Positions 14,787 to 24,251 of a stretch of DNA of 64,000 bases are shown in pieces (position 1 is the first letter of the stretch; every line of letters starts with the position of its first letter). The notes beneath the pieces were generated by a model. It did no database searches. It had not been told where the DNA came from and saw only the letters and a list, made by a program, of their open reading frames with translations. Where the stretch lies: positions 1 to 64,000 of the forward strand of contig JAVJOU010000028.1 of the NCBI GenBank assembly GCA_040216635.1. The letters run 5' to 3'. Position numbers and translations under genes: made by a program. The stretch comes from UBA1479 sp040216635. GTDB lineage: Bacteria; Pseudomonadota; Alphaproteobacteria; Rhodospirillales; Casp-alpha2.

Positions 14787-17700
14787 GTGCCCCAACAACA
14801 CATCCGAAACATCAAAGCCGTCCAGCGCAATGTAATGCGGTTTTCCTTGGCCGGGGCCGTCATGATCGGGGCCCTGTCCGCATTATTCGTCGCGGTCCCT
14901 TTGTATAACCAGTTGCGCGATGCCTCGATCTCCAATCTGGAACAAATCGCGGGCTCGAAGGCCGACGCCGTTCGCCAGGTTCTCGGCCGCGCGAAAAGCG
15001 TGGCCGCACAAATTTCCAGCCGCTCCAGGGCCCTTCGACTGACCAAACAATTTATCTCAGGCACCCTTGAGACATCGGATTTCCAAAAAGCGATTTCACC
15101 GATCCTCACGGCCGCCGCAGCCGCATCCGACGAAGTCGTCGGTGTTTCCAGGGTCATGCTGGACGGGTCAGTGACGGTATCCATCGGGCAAAACATCCCC
15201 CAGACCATCTGGCCCGAGGGCTGGGACAATTTGCCCGAACCCGTTGTCGAAGGGCCGGTTGTGGCCAACGATGCACACCTCCTTATCGTCGGATCGCCGG
15301 TCCATGACCTTGCGGGGAAAATCATCGCCGCGGATTTGGTCATGTTTTCCATGACACGTCTGACCCAGGTATTTTCCGGTCACGCGGATATCGGCATCAC
15401 CGGGCGTGCGTACTTGATATTCGGCCCTCTGGACGCACTCCAGGCCATGTCCATGACGGACGGGAAAATTCTGCCTGATGTCGCCGCGGTCGCCACCCCA
15501 AACGTGTTCAGGAAAATCACCTCGGCAGAGAATTATTTCAGGCCGGGTTTCATCGAAGATGGCCGCTATTCACTTGCCCACGTCCCCATCAACAAGGATT
15601 GGATGCTGATCCTGCGCCAGGACAATGACGAGGTCTTCGGCCAACTGAACGACAGTCTGATCTATGCCGCCATCGGTGTACTTGGCCTTGTTCTTCTCGG
15701 CATGTGCGGAATGTTCCTGTTGCTCAATCCGTTGACCGGCCGGGTCGAGCATATGTCCGGCGTGATGGAAACCCAGCTTCAACTGGCGTTCGACAACATG
15801 CCCAACGGCATGATCCTGCTTGACCGGGATTTGAAACTGATCGGCTTCAATCAAAGATACGTGGACCTTTTCGACCTGGAATCCGGTGTCGTTCGAACCG
15901 GCGAAAGCCTGTCAACGATCATTCGGCATTTGTTCGACGCCGGGTTCTATGACGACAGCCGTGACGTGGACGAGATGGTCAAACAACGCGAACAGGTCAT
16001 CTACGAAGGCAACACCTCCGCCGAGCAGCGCTTATCCAACGGGCGCGTGATCGAAATCCGCTACGGCGAATGGAAGGATGGTTATATCGTCGGCGTGTTC
16101 ACCGACATCACGGACCGCAAACGCTTCGAACAGGCATTGGCCGACCAGCGGGCTGAATTGCAGGCGGTAATCGACGCCGTACCGGCTTTGGTCAACCTCA
16201 AGGACACGGACGGGCGGCACGTCATGTCGAACCGTTACCACCAGGAATTCCTGGGTCTGAGCGACGCAGACATCAGCGGCCAGACGTCGGACATCATCAG
16301 CAGCGAACATGACGACAAGATGTCGCCCCTCAACCGTCGGGTGCTGGAAACCGGCGAGGCAATCCCATTTTTCGATCTCGAACTCAAAAACAAGGATGGT
16401 GAAGTCCGCCAGACGATCTGCACGAAAGTCCCCTTGAAAAGTTCCAGCGGCCAGGTCGTCGGGATCATCACCACGACCGTCGACATCACCGACCGAAAAC
16501 AGGCCGAAGAACGCCTGATCGAAAGCGAAGACCGATTCCGCCGCATCCTTAACGAAAGTCCCATCGCCGTAACGATTACGGATTTGCACACGGACGAGCG
16601 CCTGTTCATCAATCCGCGTTACGGGCAAATGCTGGGCACGGACAGTCTTGATGACGTCTTGGCGAACCCCCAGGTATCGACTTATGCGGCGAAAGACCGC
16701 TTGGACGAGGCCTGGAAAACTTTCCGGCGGGACGGCCGCCTGGATAATTTCGAAGCGGAACGTCTGAAAGCCGATGGCGAAACCAAATGGTGGTCCATCG
16801 CCTCCTGGCGATCAATCAGCTTCCAGGGCCGGGATGCGCGGATCGTTTGGACGCTGGACATCACGAAACGACGTCAAGCGGAACAACAGGCCGCCGCCCA
16901 ATCAGCAATTCTGCAGGTCGTCTTGGACAGCATGCCGAGCGGCCTGTGCGTGTTTGATGAAGATTTCAACTACGTCACGCTCAACCGCCGGTTTTCCGAA
17001 GTTTGGGGCCTGGACCCCGAACAAGTCCATGCCGGTATGAACGCCCGCGAAACGGCGCTGATGCTGGCCGAGCGTGGTGACCTGAACGGCCAGGATACCG
17101 AAGCTGCGATCGAAGCCCGCCTGCAGGCCGTTCGCAAAGGAAATGCTGCAGGCGAACTCAACCTTTACGACGGGCGCGTTGTCTATGGCCGCTACGGGGC
17201 CTGGCACCAAGGTTATCTGGTCGGCGTTTTCGACGATGTGACGGATCAAAAGAAGGCACAGTTGGTTCTGGAAGAAACCCAGGCACGCCTGACCGCCATT
17301 ACCGAAAACGTCCCCATCATGCTGGCGCTGAAGGGACTCGACGGACGTTTCATGGGCGGCAACGAGATCTTTGCCCAGTGGCACGGCACGACCTTGGAGG
17401 ACATGATCGGCAAAACCGCCTACGACCTGATTTCCAAGGAACGGGCCGACAAGGTGGCCGAACTGGAACGACAAGTTATTGATTCCGGAGAGGTCGTCAT
17501 CCTGGAAGCGGAATCCCAGCTTCACGAAAGCACGGATGGCAATCCGACGATCTATCGACTGATAAAGTTCCCTGTCCGCGACCAAGGCGGGAAAATCACC
17601 GGCGTCGGCACCGCGATGACCGACATCACGGAACAAAAAACCGCCGAACGCGAACTGGCCTACCAGAAGGCAATTTTGGAAACGACCCTGGAAACCATGG

Positions 17701-20102
17701 ATCAGGGCATCACCATGTTCGACCAGAACCTGGACGTCATCACGGCCAACAGCAAATTCATGGAACTGTTGGAATTCCCCAAGGACAAGTTCCCGCCCGG
17801 CTCCAATCTGGCCGAGTTTTTCCGTTATAACGCGGAACGCGGGGAATACGGGCCCGGTGACATCGAAGAACAGATTGAAAGCCGGCTTGAATTGGCGCGC
17901 AAGTTCGAGCCCCACCTTTTCGAACGCACCCGCCCGGACGGACGGGCCATCGAAATTCGGGGCAACCCCCTGCCCGACCGGCGCGGGTTCGTGACCACCT
18001 ACACGGATATCACCCATCAAAAAGCCGCCGAACGCACATTGATCCAGGCAAAGTTGGCGGCGGAAGACGCCAGCAAGGCGAAAAGTTTTTTCCTCGCCAA
18101 CATGAGCCATGAAATCCGGACGCCGCTTAACGCCATTATCGGCCTGACCGGCCTTGCCCTGAAAACCAAACTGGATGACCAGCAGCAGGATTATCTGACC
18201 AAGGTTGAAATGTCGTCGCAGACCTTGCTGGGCCTGATCAACGATATTCTCGATTTTTCCAAGATCGAGGCCGGGAAGCTGGAAATCGAAACCGTGGATT
18301 TCCACCTCGACGATGTCATGCGCAGCCTGGCGACGATGATGACCGCACGGGCCGGCGGGAAACCGATCGACATGTTGTTCGATGTCGCCCCGGAAACGCC
18401 GTCGAACCTGAAAGGCGATCCCTTACGTCTGGGCCAGATCCTGATCAACCTGACCGCCAACGCCATCAAATTCACGGAACAGGGTGAAGTGGTGGTCAAG
18501 GCGCGCCTGGAAGGCATTGAAAGGCAAAAGGCGACCCTCCGTTTCGAAGTTTCGGACACGGGCATCGGCATGTCGCAGAACCAAACCAGCAAACTGTTTC
18601 AGCCGTTCACCCAGGCCGATGCCTCTACGTCCCGCAGGTTCGGTGGCACCGGTCTTGGGCTGGCGATCAGCCACAGCCTTGTTTCCTTGATGGGCGGTGA
18701 AATCGGCGTGACCAGTGAAGAAGGCAAGGGCAGCACCTTTTGGTTCACGGTCGAAGCAGAACTCTCGACCGATAAAAAAACGTCCCAAAAAGCATCTGCC
18801 CCCGATCTTCGCAACCTCCGCATCCTCGTAGTCGACGACAACCCATCAGCCCGGGAAATCTTCAAAGAAATGCTAGAGGCGGCGGGGTTGGAGGCAACGA
18901 CAGCTGCCGGCGGCGAAGATGCCCTTGCAGAACTTACCCGTGCGGCCGCCAACACAGACGAACAATCCTATGATGCCGTGCTTCTGGATTGGCAGATGCC
19001 TGGCATGGACGGGATAGAGACCGCAAAACGCATTCGTAATCTGAAGAAACCGGTGACGCCGCCCGCATTGATTCTCATGACCTCTTTTGACGGCGACGAG
19101 ATGCGTAAACAAATAACCGAATTAGACATATCGGATATTCTGACCAAACCGGTAAACGCGTCTGAAATGTTCGATGCGCTTGCCCAGGCAGTTACCGGTG
19201 CTGATGCCCCGACCGTCCGGCCGACACCCTCTATTTCCTCTGCCCGCGTATCCGCCCAGATCGAGGGCATGCGTGTTCTTCTGGCTGAAGATAATGAAAT
19301 CAACCAACAGGTTGCTCAGGAACTTCTGAATGGTGCCGGGGTATCGGTCGAGATTGCCGACAATGGCCGCAAAGCCGTCGAAATGCTTGCCGCGGGAAGC
19401 TACGACGCGGTTCTCATGGATTTGCAAATGCCGGAAATGGACGGCTACGAAGCAACCAAGATTATCCGTGCCGATGACCGTTTCAAGAACCTGCCGATCA
19501 TCGCGATGACGGCCCATGCGATGGAATCAGAACGTCAAAAATGCCTTGCCGTCGGCATGAACGATCACGTTACCAAACCCGTCGACCCCGACCGGCTTTA
19601 TGCCGCCTTGGTACAATCCCGTACGGACAGCCCGTCACAACCTACCGACAAACCGGCCCGGAAGAAAAAGAAACCGGCGGCAAAACCCGACACAGCGCAA
19701 CCGAAAGATAAGAAACCCGCTGCCGAGCCTCCCGGCACAGACAGTCTGCCCGACCATATACCCGGCATCGACATGGAAAAGGCACGCGCAATGATGCGGG
19801 GAAACGATGCTATTCTTGGCCGTCTTTTAAGCGACTTCCACAGCAAGTACATGGATCATGCCGGCATGATCGCAGAGCTTCTGGCCGAAGGCGATGTGGA
19901 AACAGCCGAACGCACGGCCCATACTCTGAAGGGCGTCAGCGGTAATCTTCGGGCGCAGCGTGTATTCGATGCGGCGAAAGCCCTGGACGATCAACTGCGC
20001 AAGGATGCCGACGCGCCGGACGTCGCGGTGCTGCTCACCGAATTGGAACGATCGCTTGACGAAGTACGGGATGCTCTGTCAGCAGTGTTTGAGAAAAATT
20101 AG
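14787..20102 (+). CDS. giant hybrid sensor histidine kinase with six PAS-like modules, two receivers and HPt
   Basis: 1,771 residues from a GTG at 14787; the frame is open to a TTG at 14688 and the true start is uncertain. Order: membrane segment at about 19-41, a roughly 250-residue periplasmic sensor (Cache-like by size and place), and a second membrane segment at about 291-315. Six PAS-like modules then start near 328, 451, 578, 704, 828 and 961, several ending in the typical DITDRK/DITEQK tail. HisKA follows with His1108 in NMSHEIRTPLNA, then HATPase with DTGIGM and GTGLGLAIS. Receivers have Asp1401 and Asp1545. After a Lys/Pro-rich linker comes HPt with His1712 (TAHTLKG). All phosphorelay residues are present. 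A diguanylate cyclase response regulator follows 60 bp downstream. Confidence 0.94.
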   Translation: MPQQHIRNIKAVQRNVMRFSLAGAVMIGALSALFVAVPLYNQLRDASISNLEQIAGSKADAVRQVLGRAKSVAAQISSRSRALRLTKQFISGTLETSDFQKAISPILTAAAAASDEVVGVSRVMLDGSVTVSIGQNIPQTIWPEGWDNLPEPVVEGPVVANDAHLLIVGSPVHDLAGKIIAADLVMFSMTRLTQVFSGHADIGITGRAYLIFGPLDALQAMSMTDGKILPDVAAVATPNVFRKITSAENYFRPGFIEDGRYSLAHVPINKDWMLILRQDNDEVFGQLNDSLIYAAIGVLGLVLLGMCGMFLLLNPLTGRVEHMSGVMETQLQLAFDNMPNGMILLDRDLKLIGFNQRYVDLFDLESGVVRTGESLSTIIRHLFDAGFYDDSRDVDEMVKQREQVIYEGNTSAEQRLSNGRVIEIRYGEWKDGYIVGVFTDITDRKRFEQALADQRAELQAVIDAVPALVNLKDTDGRHVMSNRYHQEFLGLSDADISGQTSDIISSEHDDKMSPLNRRVLETGEAIPFFDLELKNKDGEVRQTICTKVPLKSSSGQVVGIITTTVDITDRKQAEERLIESEDRFRRILNESPIAVTITDLHTDERLFINPRYGQMLGTDSLDDVLANPQVSTYAAKDRLDEAWKTFRRDGRLDNFEAERLKADGETKWWSIASWRSISFQGRDARIVWTLDITKRRQAEQQAAAQSAILQVVLDSMPSGLCVFDEDFNYVTLNRRFSEVWGLDPEQVHAGMNARETALMLAERGDLNGQDTEAAIEARLQAVRKGNAAGELNLYDGRVVYGRYGAWHQGYLVGVFDDVTDQKKAQLVLEETQARLTAITENVPIMLALKGLDGRFMGGNEIFAQWHGTTLEDMIGKTAYDLISKERADKVAELERQVIDSGEVVILEAESQLHESTDGNPTIYRLIKFPVRDQGGKITGVGTAMTDITEQKTAERELAYQKAILETTLETMDQGITMFDQNLDVITANSKFMELLEFPKDKFPPGSNLAEFFRYNAERGEYGPGDIEEQIESRLELARKFEPHLFERTRPDGRAIEIRGNPLPDRRGFVTTYTDITHQKAAERTLIQAKLAAEDASKAKSFFLANMSHEIRTPLNAIIGLTGLALKTKLDDQQQDYLTKVEMSSQTLLGLINDILDFSKIEAGKLEIETVDFHLDDVMRSLATMMTARAGGKPIDMLFDVAPETPSNLKGDPLRLGQILINLTANAIKFTEQGEVVVKARLEGIERQKATLRFEVSDTGIGMSQNQTSKLFQPFTQADASTSRRFGGTGLGLAISHSLVSLMGGEIGVTSEEGKGSTFWFTVEAELSTDKKTSQKASAPDLRNLRILVVDDNPSAREIFKEMLEAAGLEATTAAGGEDALAELTRAAANTDEQSYDAVLLDWQMPGMDGIETAKRIRNLKKPVTPPALILMTSFDGDEMRKQITELDISDILTKPVNASEMFDALAQAVTGADAPTVRPTPSISSARVSAQIEGMRVLLAEDNEINQQVAQELLNGAGVSVEIADNGRKAVEMLAAGSYDAVLMDLQMPEMDGYEATKIIRADDRFKNLPIIAMTAHAMESERQKCLAVGMNDHVTKPVDPDRLYAALVQSRTDSPSQPTDKPARKKKKPAAKPDTAQPKDKKPAAEPPGTDSLPDHIPGIDMEKARAMMRGNDAILGRLLSDFHSKYMDHAGMIAELLAEGDVETAERTAHTLKGVSGNLRAQRVFDAAKALDDQLRKDADAPDVAVLLTELERSLDEVRDALSAVFEKN

Positions 20103-20162
20103 GGCCTGCACACGCAAGCGGGCTAATAACAAGGGCCGGTTGCGGCTCTAGGGGTTATTAAA

Positions 20163-21149
20163 ATGGCAGCACATGACGGCGGCGAAACATCGCTCTCAGC
20201 AACGAAATCAGCCCAGCGGCAATCAATTTTGATTGTCGACGACGCTGAAGAAAATCTTTTGATCCTCTCCAATCTATTAGCGGATGAAGGCGACATTCTG
20301 ACCGCCACCGATGGCAATCAGGCACTCGAATTGGCTGCGGCAAAAGGGCCGGATTTAATTCTACTCGACGTCAAGATGCCGGGCATGGACGGATATGAAG
20401 CATGCCATCGGCTGAAATCCGACGTTCAAACCCGCGACATCCCGGTCATGTTCGTAACGGGTCTGTCCGACGAGGGCGAAGAGGAAAAGGGGCTGTCTCT
20501 GGGGGCGATCGACTACATCGTCAAACCGTTTTCTCCATCCATCATCCTTGCCCGCGTGCGCAACCATCTGCAGCTGCAGAAAGCAAATCATGCCCTGAAG
20601 GCAGCCAACGAGGAACTCACCCGTCTGGCCACCACGGACTTCCTGACCGGCGTCTGGAACCGCCGGCACTTTTTGGAACTGGGCGCCGCTGAAGCCGCCC
20701 GCGTCAGACGCAACGGCCGCAGCTTCGGTGTGGTCATGCTGGATGTCGACCACTTCAAGTCCGTGAACGACACCTATGGCCATGATGTCGGTGATGACGT
20801 GCTTCAGGTTTTGGCCAAAGCCTGCGTCGATCAGCTTCGTACCGTCGATGTGGTCGGCCGGTTGGGGGGTGAGGAATTCGCCATGATCCTGCCCGAGACG
20901 GACCCCGCCGGTGCCAAGTTGACGGTTGAACGGCTGCGGGTGCATTTAAGCGAACTCACGATCCCCGCCGGATCCGACACTATAAGCTTTACGGTCAGCA
21001 TCGGGCTGACAACCATCTCGGATGCGGACGATTCCATCGAAGCGGCCCTTAAACGGGCCGATGAGGCGCTTTATGAAGCAAAGGGCACCGGACGGAATAA
21101 AACCGTCATTTACGAAGACCTCAAAGGGTCGCGGGCACACGCCACCTGA
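20163..21149 (+). CDS. PleD-type response regulator: receiver plus GGDEF diguanylate cyclase
   Basis: 328 residues. Residues 20-140 are a receiver with phospho-acceptor Asp69 (LILLDVKMPGMDG) and Lys121 (IVKPF). Residues 155-320 are a GGDEF domain starting at TTDFLTGVWNRRHF, with the active-site signature GGEEF at 235-239 and the allosteric inhibitory I-site RTVD at 226-229, at the same five-residue offset as in PleD. It should therefore make cyclic di-GMP and be product-inhibited. It lies 60 bp after the hybrid kinase on the same strand and is its most likely output. The nearest large target of c-di-GMP-type control is the adhesin locus that begins 1.5 kb downstream. Confidence 0.94.
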   Translation: MAAHDGGETSLSATKSAQRQSILIVDDAEENLLILSNLLADEGDILTATDGNQALELAAAKGPDLILLDVKMPGMDGYEACHRLKSDVQTRDIPVMFVTGLSDEGEEEKGLSLGAIDYIVKPFSPSIILARVRNHLQLQKANHALKAANEELTRLATTDFLTGVWNRRHFLELGAAEAARVRRNGRSFGVVMLDVDHFKSVNDTYGHDVGDDVLQVLAKACVDQLRTVDVVGRLGGEEFAMILPETDPAGAKLTVERLRVHLSELTIPAGSDTISFTVSIGLTTISDADDSIEAALKRADEALYEAKGTGRNKTVIYEDLKGSRAHAT

Positions 21150-21164
21150 TCCGGTCACGTACCC

Positions 21165-22334
21165 CTACGACGCGTCCAAGCCGTATGGCCGCAATAGACC
21201 GCGTGAAATCACCACATTCTGAATCTCCGTCGTGCCGTCCAGAAACTCACACATCTTGGCCGCCGCGAAATGCCGGCCAAAGGGTTCTTCCGCCTTCAGG
21301 CCCTGAGCCCCCATTGCCTGCATGCAGGTGGAAATCCCACGCACGGCGGCGCGGGTCGCGAATTTCTTAGCATGGGCGCATTCGGTGATGCCCGCGTCAC
21401 CCGCATCAAGGGTTCGGGCCGCATGCTCGGTCAGGCGGCGACATGCTTCCAGATCCGTCGCCACATCCGCCAATTCCCATTGCAATCCTTGGTTGGCCAA
21501 CACCGGGCGACCGAAAGCCATGCGCTTCACCCCGTATTCAAGAGCACGTTCCAGACTGTCGGCAAGCATTCCGCAACAAATCGCGGCAACGAACATCCGC
21601 GCCATGTTGATCCCGCTCATGGCGGCCTTGAAACCGTCACCCGGCGGTATCAGCAGGTTATTGCTCGGAACACGGCAGGCGTCAAAGGTCAGATTGCACA
21701 ATCCTGCGGCATGACCGCCCAGCATGTCGTAGGGTGCGCCCCGCGTCAGTCCGGGAAAATCATCTTCGATCAGAACGTTGGCAATCCCCCGCCAACCGGC
21801 TTGCGGATCGGTCTGAACATAAACACTCATGACACCTGCGTTCACACCATTGGTCACCCAAGCCTTTTCACCGTTGATGACCCAGCCGTCGGCATTCTGT
21901 TCGGCCCGGCAGGTAATTGCGGTCGCGTCGCTGCCGACGCCCGGTTCGGTCAAACAGAACGCGCCGATCCGCCGCCCGTCGATCATATCGGGAAGCAGGC
22001 GGTGGCGTTGCTCGTCCGTGCCCCGCCGTGCCACGGCGTTGGCCGCATTGGCATGAACCTTCAACGCAAAGGCAAACCCGAAATCGGCACCGGCCAGAAC
22101 CTCGGCAATGCGGGCGGCACAGCGCATGCTGATTGCACGGCCGCCGACCTCCTTCGGCAAAATCGACGCGGTCAACCCGGCAGCGGCCGCACGCTCGAAC
22201 ATCGGGCTGGGGAGGGAACGCGCGCGCTCCCATTCTGCGGCCGCGGGCCTGACCTCCCCCGCCGCGAACGCAACGGTATCGGCCAGCAGTTCGGCTTCGC
22301 TCTGTGTCAGATCGTTATCCACGTTTCCTCCCAT
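21165..22334 (-). CDS. acyl-CoA dehydrogenase family protein
   Basis: 389 residues from ATG 22334. A GTG at 22322 preceded by GGGAGGAAAC, or a GTG at 22364, are also possible starts. The N-terminal helical domain is followed by the FAD/substrate region (CLTEPGVGSDATAI and GEKAWVTNG) and a C-terminal helical domain with RMAFGRPVLANQGLQW. The C-terminal signature reads FLDGTTEIQN where most family members have YEGT-xx-IQ, so the position usually filled by the catalytic Glu holds Asp. The substrate is unknown. It converges on the GGDEF gene with a 15-bp gap, and no partner ETF or CoA ligase gene is nearby. Confidence 0.9.
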   Translation of the reverse strand: MGGNVDNDLTQSEAELLADTVAFAAGEVRPAAAEWERARSLPSPMFERAAAAGLTASILPKEVGGRAISMRCAARIAEVLAGADFGFAFALKVHANAANAVARRGTDEQRHRLLPDMIDGRRIGAFCLTEPGVGSDATAITCRAEQNADGWVINGEKAWVTNGVNAGVMSVYVQTDPQAGWRGIANVLIEDDFPGLTRGAPYDMLGGHAAGLCNLTFDACRVPSNNLLIPPGDGFKAAMSGINMARMFVAAICCGMLADSLERALEYGVKRMAFGRPVLANQGLQWELADVATDLEACRRLTEHAARTLDAGDAGITECAHAKKFATRAAVRGISTCMQAMGAQGLKAEEPFGRHFAAAKMCEFLDGTTEIQNVVISRGLLRPYGLDAS

Positions 22335-22684
22335 AAAATTCTGTATCGACCGATTCGGCGGCACGGTTCCCCATACAATACCTGCCGGGGCGCCCGAATG
22401 GGATGGCGAATCACTGCCATGGTTAGGTCGTGAAACAGCACCGGCGCCAAGTGCCCAGGCTCAAGGGCCGTAATTCCTTCGCTTGAAACCGGTATTTCCC
22501 ACGCAACACATCAACCCGCCAAATTCAGGAACCATTTCAGCGCGTTACCATCAATGCGACGAAAGTGGAAATAACCGCTGTCGGCGGAAGGTCAGGCCTT
22601 TAATATGTTCCAATCGCAAGACATTTGTGTAAGTTTAGGCGCGCAAAACGTCGTAGGATTTCAGGGGATTTCGGGGAAAAGACG
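22335..22684. other. divergent intergenic region, acyl-CoA dehydrogenase / tolC-like gene
   Basis: About 350 bp between divergent genes, so promoters for both directions are expected. The right-hand part (22596-22640) is the more AT-rich and is the likelier promoter for the secretion locus, with a weak TTCCAA (22608-22613) and TAAGTT (22630-22635) pair. I see no convincing terminator, small gene or repeat here. Confidence 0.4.
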
Positions 22685-23986
22685 TTGCACACCCTTCTAA
22701 GAACGATGTTCGCGTTCATGGTTTTTTGTGGCGCGGCGGCGTGGAGCGCTGACGTGCGCGCCCAGTCTTTGCCTGATCTCCTGTTGGATCTGATCGAGAC
22801 TCACGACCGTATCAGCGCCGCAAAAAATTCCCTGGAAGCCGCCACCAGCCGAATCCGAGAAACCCAGGGCGCGTGGTTTCCGGAATTGGAAGTCAATTTC
22901 AACAACGGTTATCAGAAGCGTGCCAACCCGGGCACACAAGACACCACCAAGCCGTTCAGCGAAACGACCTTCAGCGTGACGCAACTGCTATGGGACTTCG
23001 GCAAGTCCAATACGGACATCGACATATCGCAAAAAAACAAGCAATCGGCATCGATCAACCTGCACCGCGTCCGCCAGGACCTGATTCTTGAAGGCATCAC
23101 CGCCTATATCCAGGTCTACAGCGCATACAAACGCCTGCAGTTATCGCGGCAATCCGAAGACAACATCAAACGGCAGACGGAACTTGAAGATGCCCGGGTC
23201 GCAGGCGGGGCCGGGTTTTCAACCGACGTTCTGCAGGCCAAGACAGAACTGGCCGAAGCCCAATCACGCCGTGTCGTCGCCGAAGGCACACTGCGCAATG
23301 CGATGTCGCGCTACAACGCCTTGTTCAAAGACCTGCCCAAAGGGATAGACACCTTCAAACTTCCCCCCGTGCCCCAGGTTCTGATGCCCCGAACGTTGGA
23401 AGAATCCATTGAAATCGGCCTGAAGGAAAATTTCCAACTGCGCAGCGACCGGCTGGCGTCGCACATCGCCAAGGATACGATGACGCGCACCCGCGAGGAT
23501 CTGTTCTTCCCCGAAATCAATGCGGTCGTCGAATCGAACCACGAACACAACTTGGACGGCACCATCGGGCAGCGCAACACCCAGGCGGCAAAGGTCGAAC
23601 TCAACTTTCCCTTCAATCTGGGCTTCACCGCGGTGGATTCGGTCGATGCCACGCGCAGCGACTACAAAGCCGCGATCGACCGCGCCGCCGACACCCAACG
23701 CTCGATCGAAGAAAGCGTCCGCTTGGCCTGGGCCGATTTGGAAACCGCCCGTCAAAACCATGAAGTCCGCACCGCGCAGATCGAAATTGCCGAGAAGTTC
23801 TTGGAACTTGCACGTGAAGAGCGTGAAGCCGGCCGGCGGTCGTTGCTGGATGTGCTGTCCGGGGAAACCCGCCTGATCAACGCGCAGAGCGACGCCGTGC
23901 TGACGGAAGTGTCGATTGTTCAGGCGACATTCCGCCTCTTGAACGCCATGGGGCGTCTTGAGGTTTCCGCCGTCGAAGAAAACTAG
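22685..23986 (+). CDS. TolC-family outer-membrane channel of the type I secretion locus
   Basis: 433 residues from a TTG at 22685, chosen because it gives a complete signal peptide (HTLLRTMFAF core, cleavage near VRA/QS) and has GGGGAAAAG upstream. The ATG at 22706 would remove the basic n-region. It has the duplicated TolC/OEP layout: two repeats of a beta-strand pair plus long coiled helices, with TFSVTQLLWDFGKSN and VELNFPFNLGF as the barrel strands and heptad-rich helices such as TELAEAQSRRVVAEGTL. It should form the trimeric tunnel through the outer membrane used with the ABC and HlyD proteins encoded after the giant adhesin. It is the first gene of the locus, 265 bp before the adhesin. 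Confidence 0.93.
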   Translation: MHTLLRTMFAFMVFCGAAAWSADVRAQSLPDLLLDLIETHDRISAAKNSLEAATSRIRETQGAWFPELEVNFNNGYQKRANPGTQDTTKPFSETTFSVTQLLWDFGKSNTDIDISQKNKQSASINLHRVRQDLILEGITAYIQVYSAYKRLQLSRQSEDNIKRQTELEDARVAGGAGFSTDVLQAKTELAEAQSRRVVAEGTLRNAMSRYNALFKDLPKGIDTFKLPPVPQVLMPRTLEESIEIGLKENFQLRSDRLASHIAKDTMTRTREDLFFPEINAVVESNHEHNLDGTIGQRNTQAAKVELNFPFNLGFTAVDSVDATRSDYKAAIDRAADTQRSIEESVRLAWADLETARQNHEVRTAQIEIAEKFLELAREEREAGRRSLLDVLSGETRLINAQSDAVLTEVSIVQATFRLLNAMGRLEVSAVEEN

Positions 23987-24251
23987 ATTTTTCTCATTAA
24001 ACTATTGGCGGAACATGACTTCCTGTTTTGAACGGGAATGGTCATCGGTCACATCTTTTTATCGATTTTATGATAATTTTAGACATATTATAACTATATC
24101 GTTGTGAGCGGATCGTTCACATTGTTGTAAGGTTAAACGCCTACAGTTTCCTTAGGTCGAAAGCGGGACATCAAGATCCCGAATACGACAGGTCAATCAG
24201 ACTGTGCTCAATTGAGGGAAACAGGGGGATTTAAGTCGAAACAGCGGCCAA
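23987..24251 (+). promoter_or_regulatory. AT-rich leader region of the giant adhesin gene
   Basis: The 265 bp after the tolC-like stop contain a strongly AT-rich block (24049-24100) with several possible -10 boxes (TATTAT 24086-24091, TATAAC 24089-24094). Immediately downstream is a near-perfect dyad, GTGAGCG-GAT-CGTTCAC (24104-24120, one mismatch), placed where a repressor would block initiation. A weak inverted repeat (ATGACTTCC ... GGAA-TG-GTCAT, 24015-24045) followed by a T-run near 24057 might end the tolC message. No good ribosome-binding site lies directly before the ATG at 24252. Confidence 0.4.
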
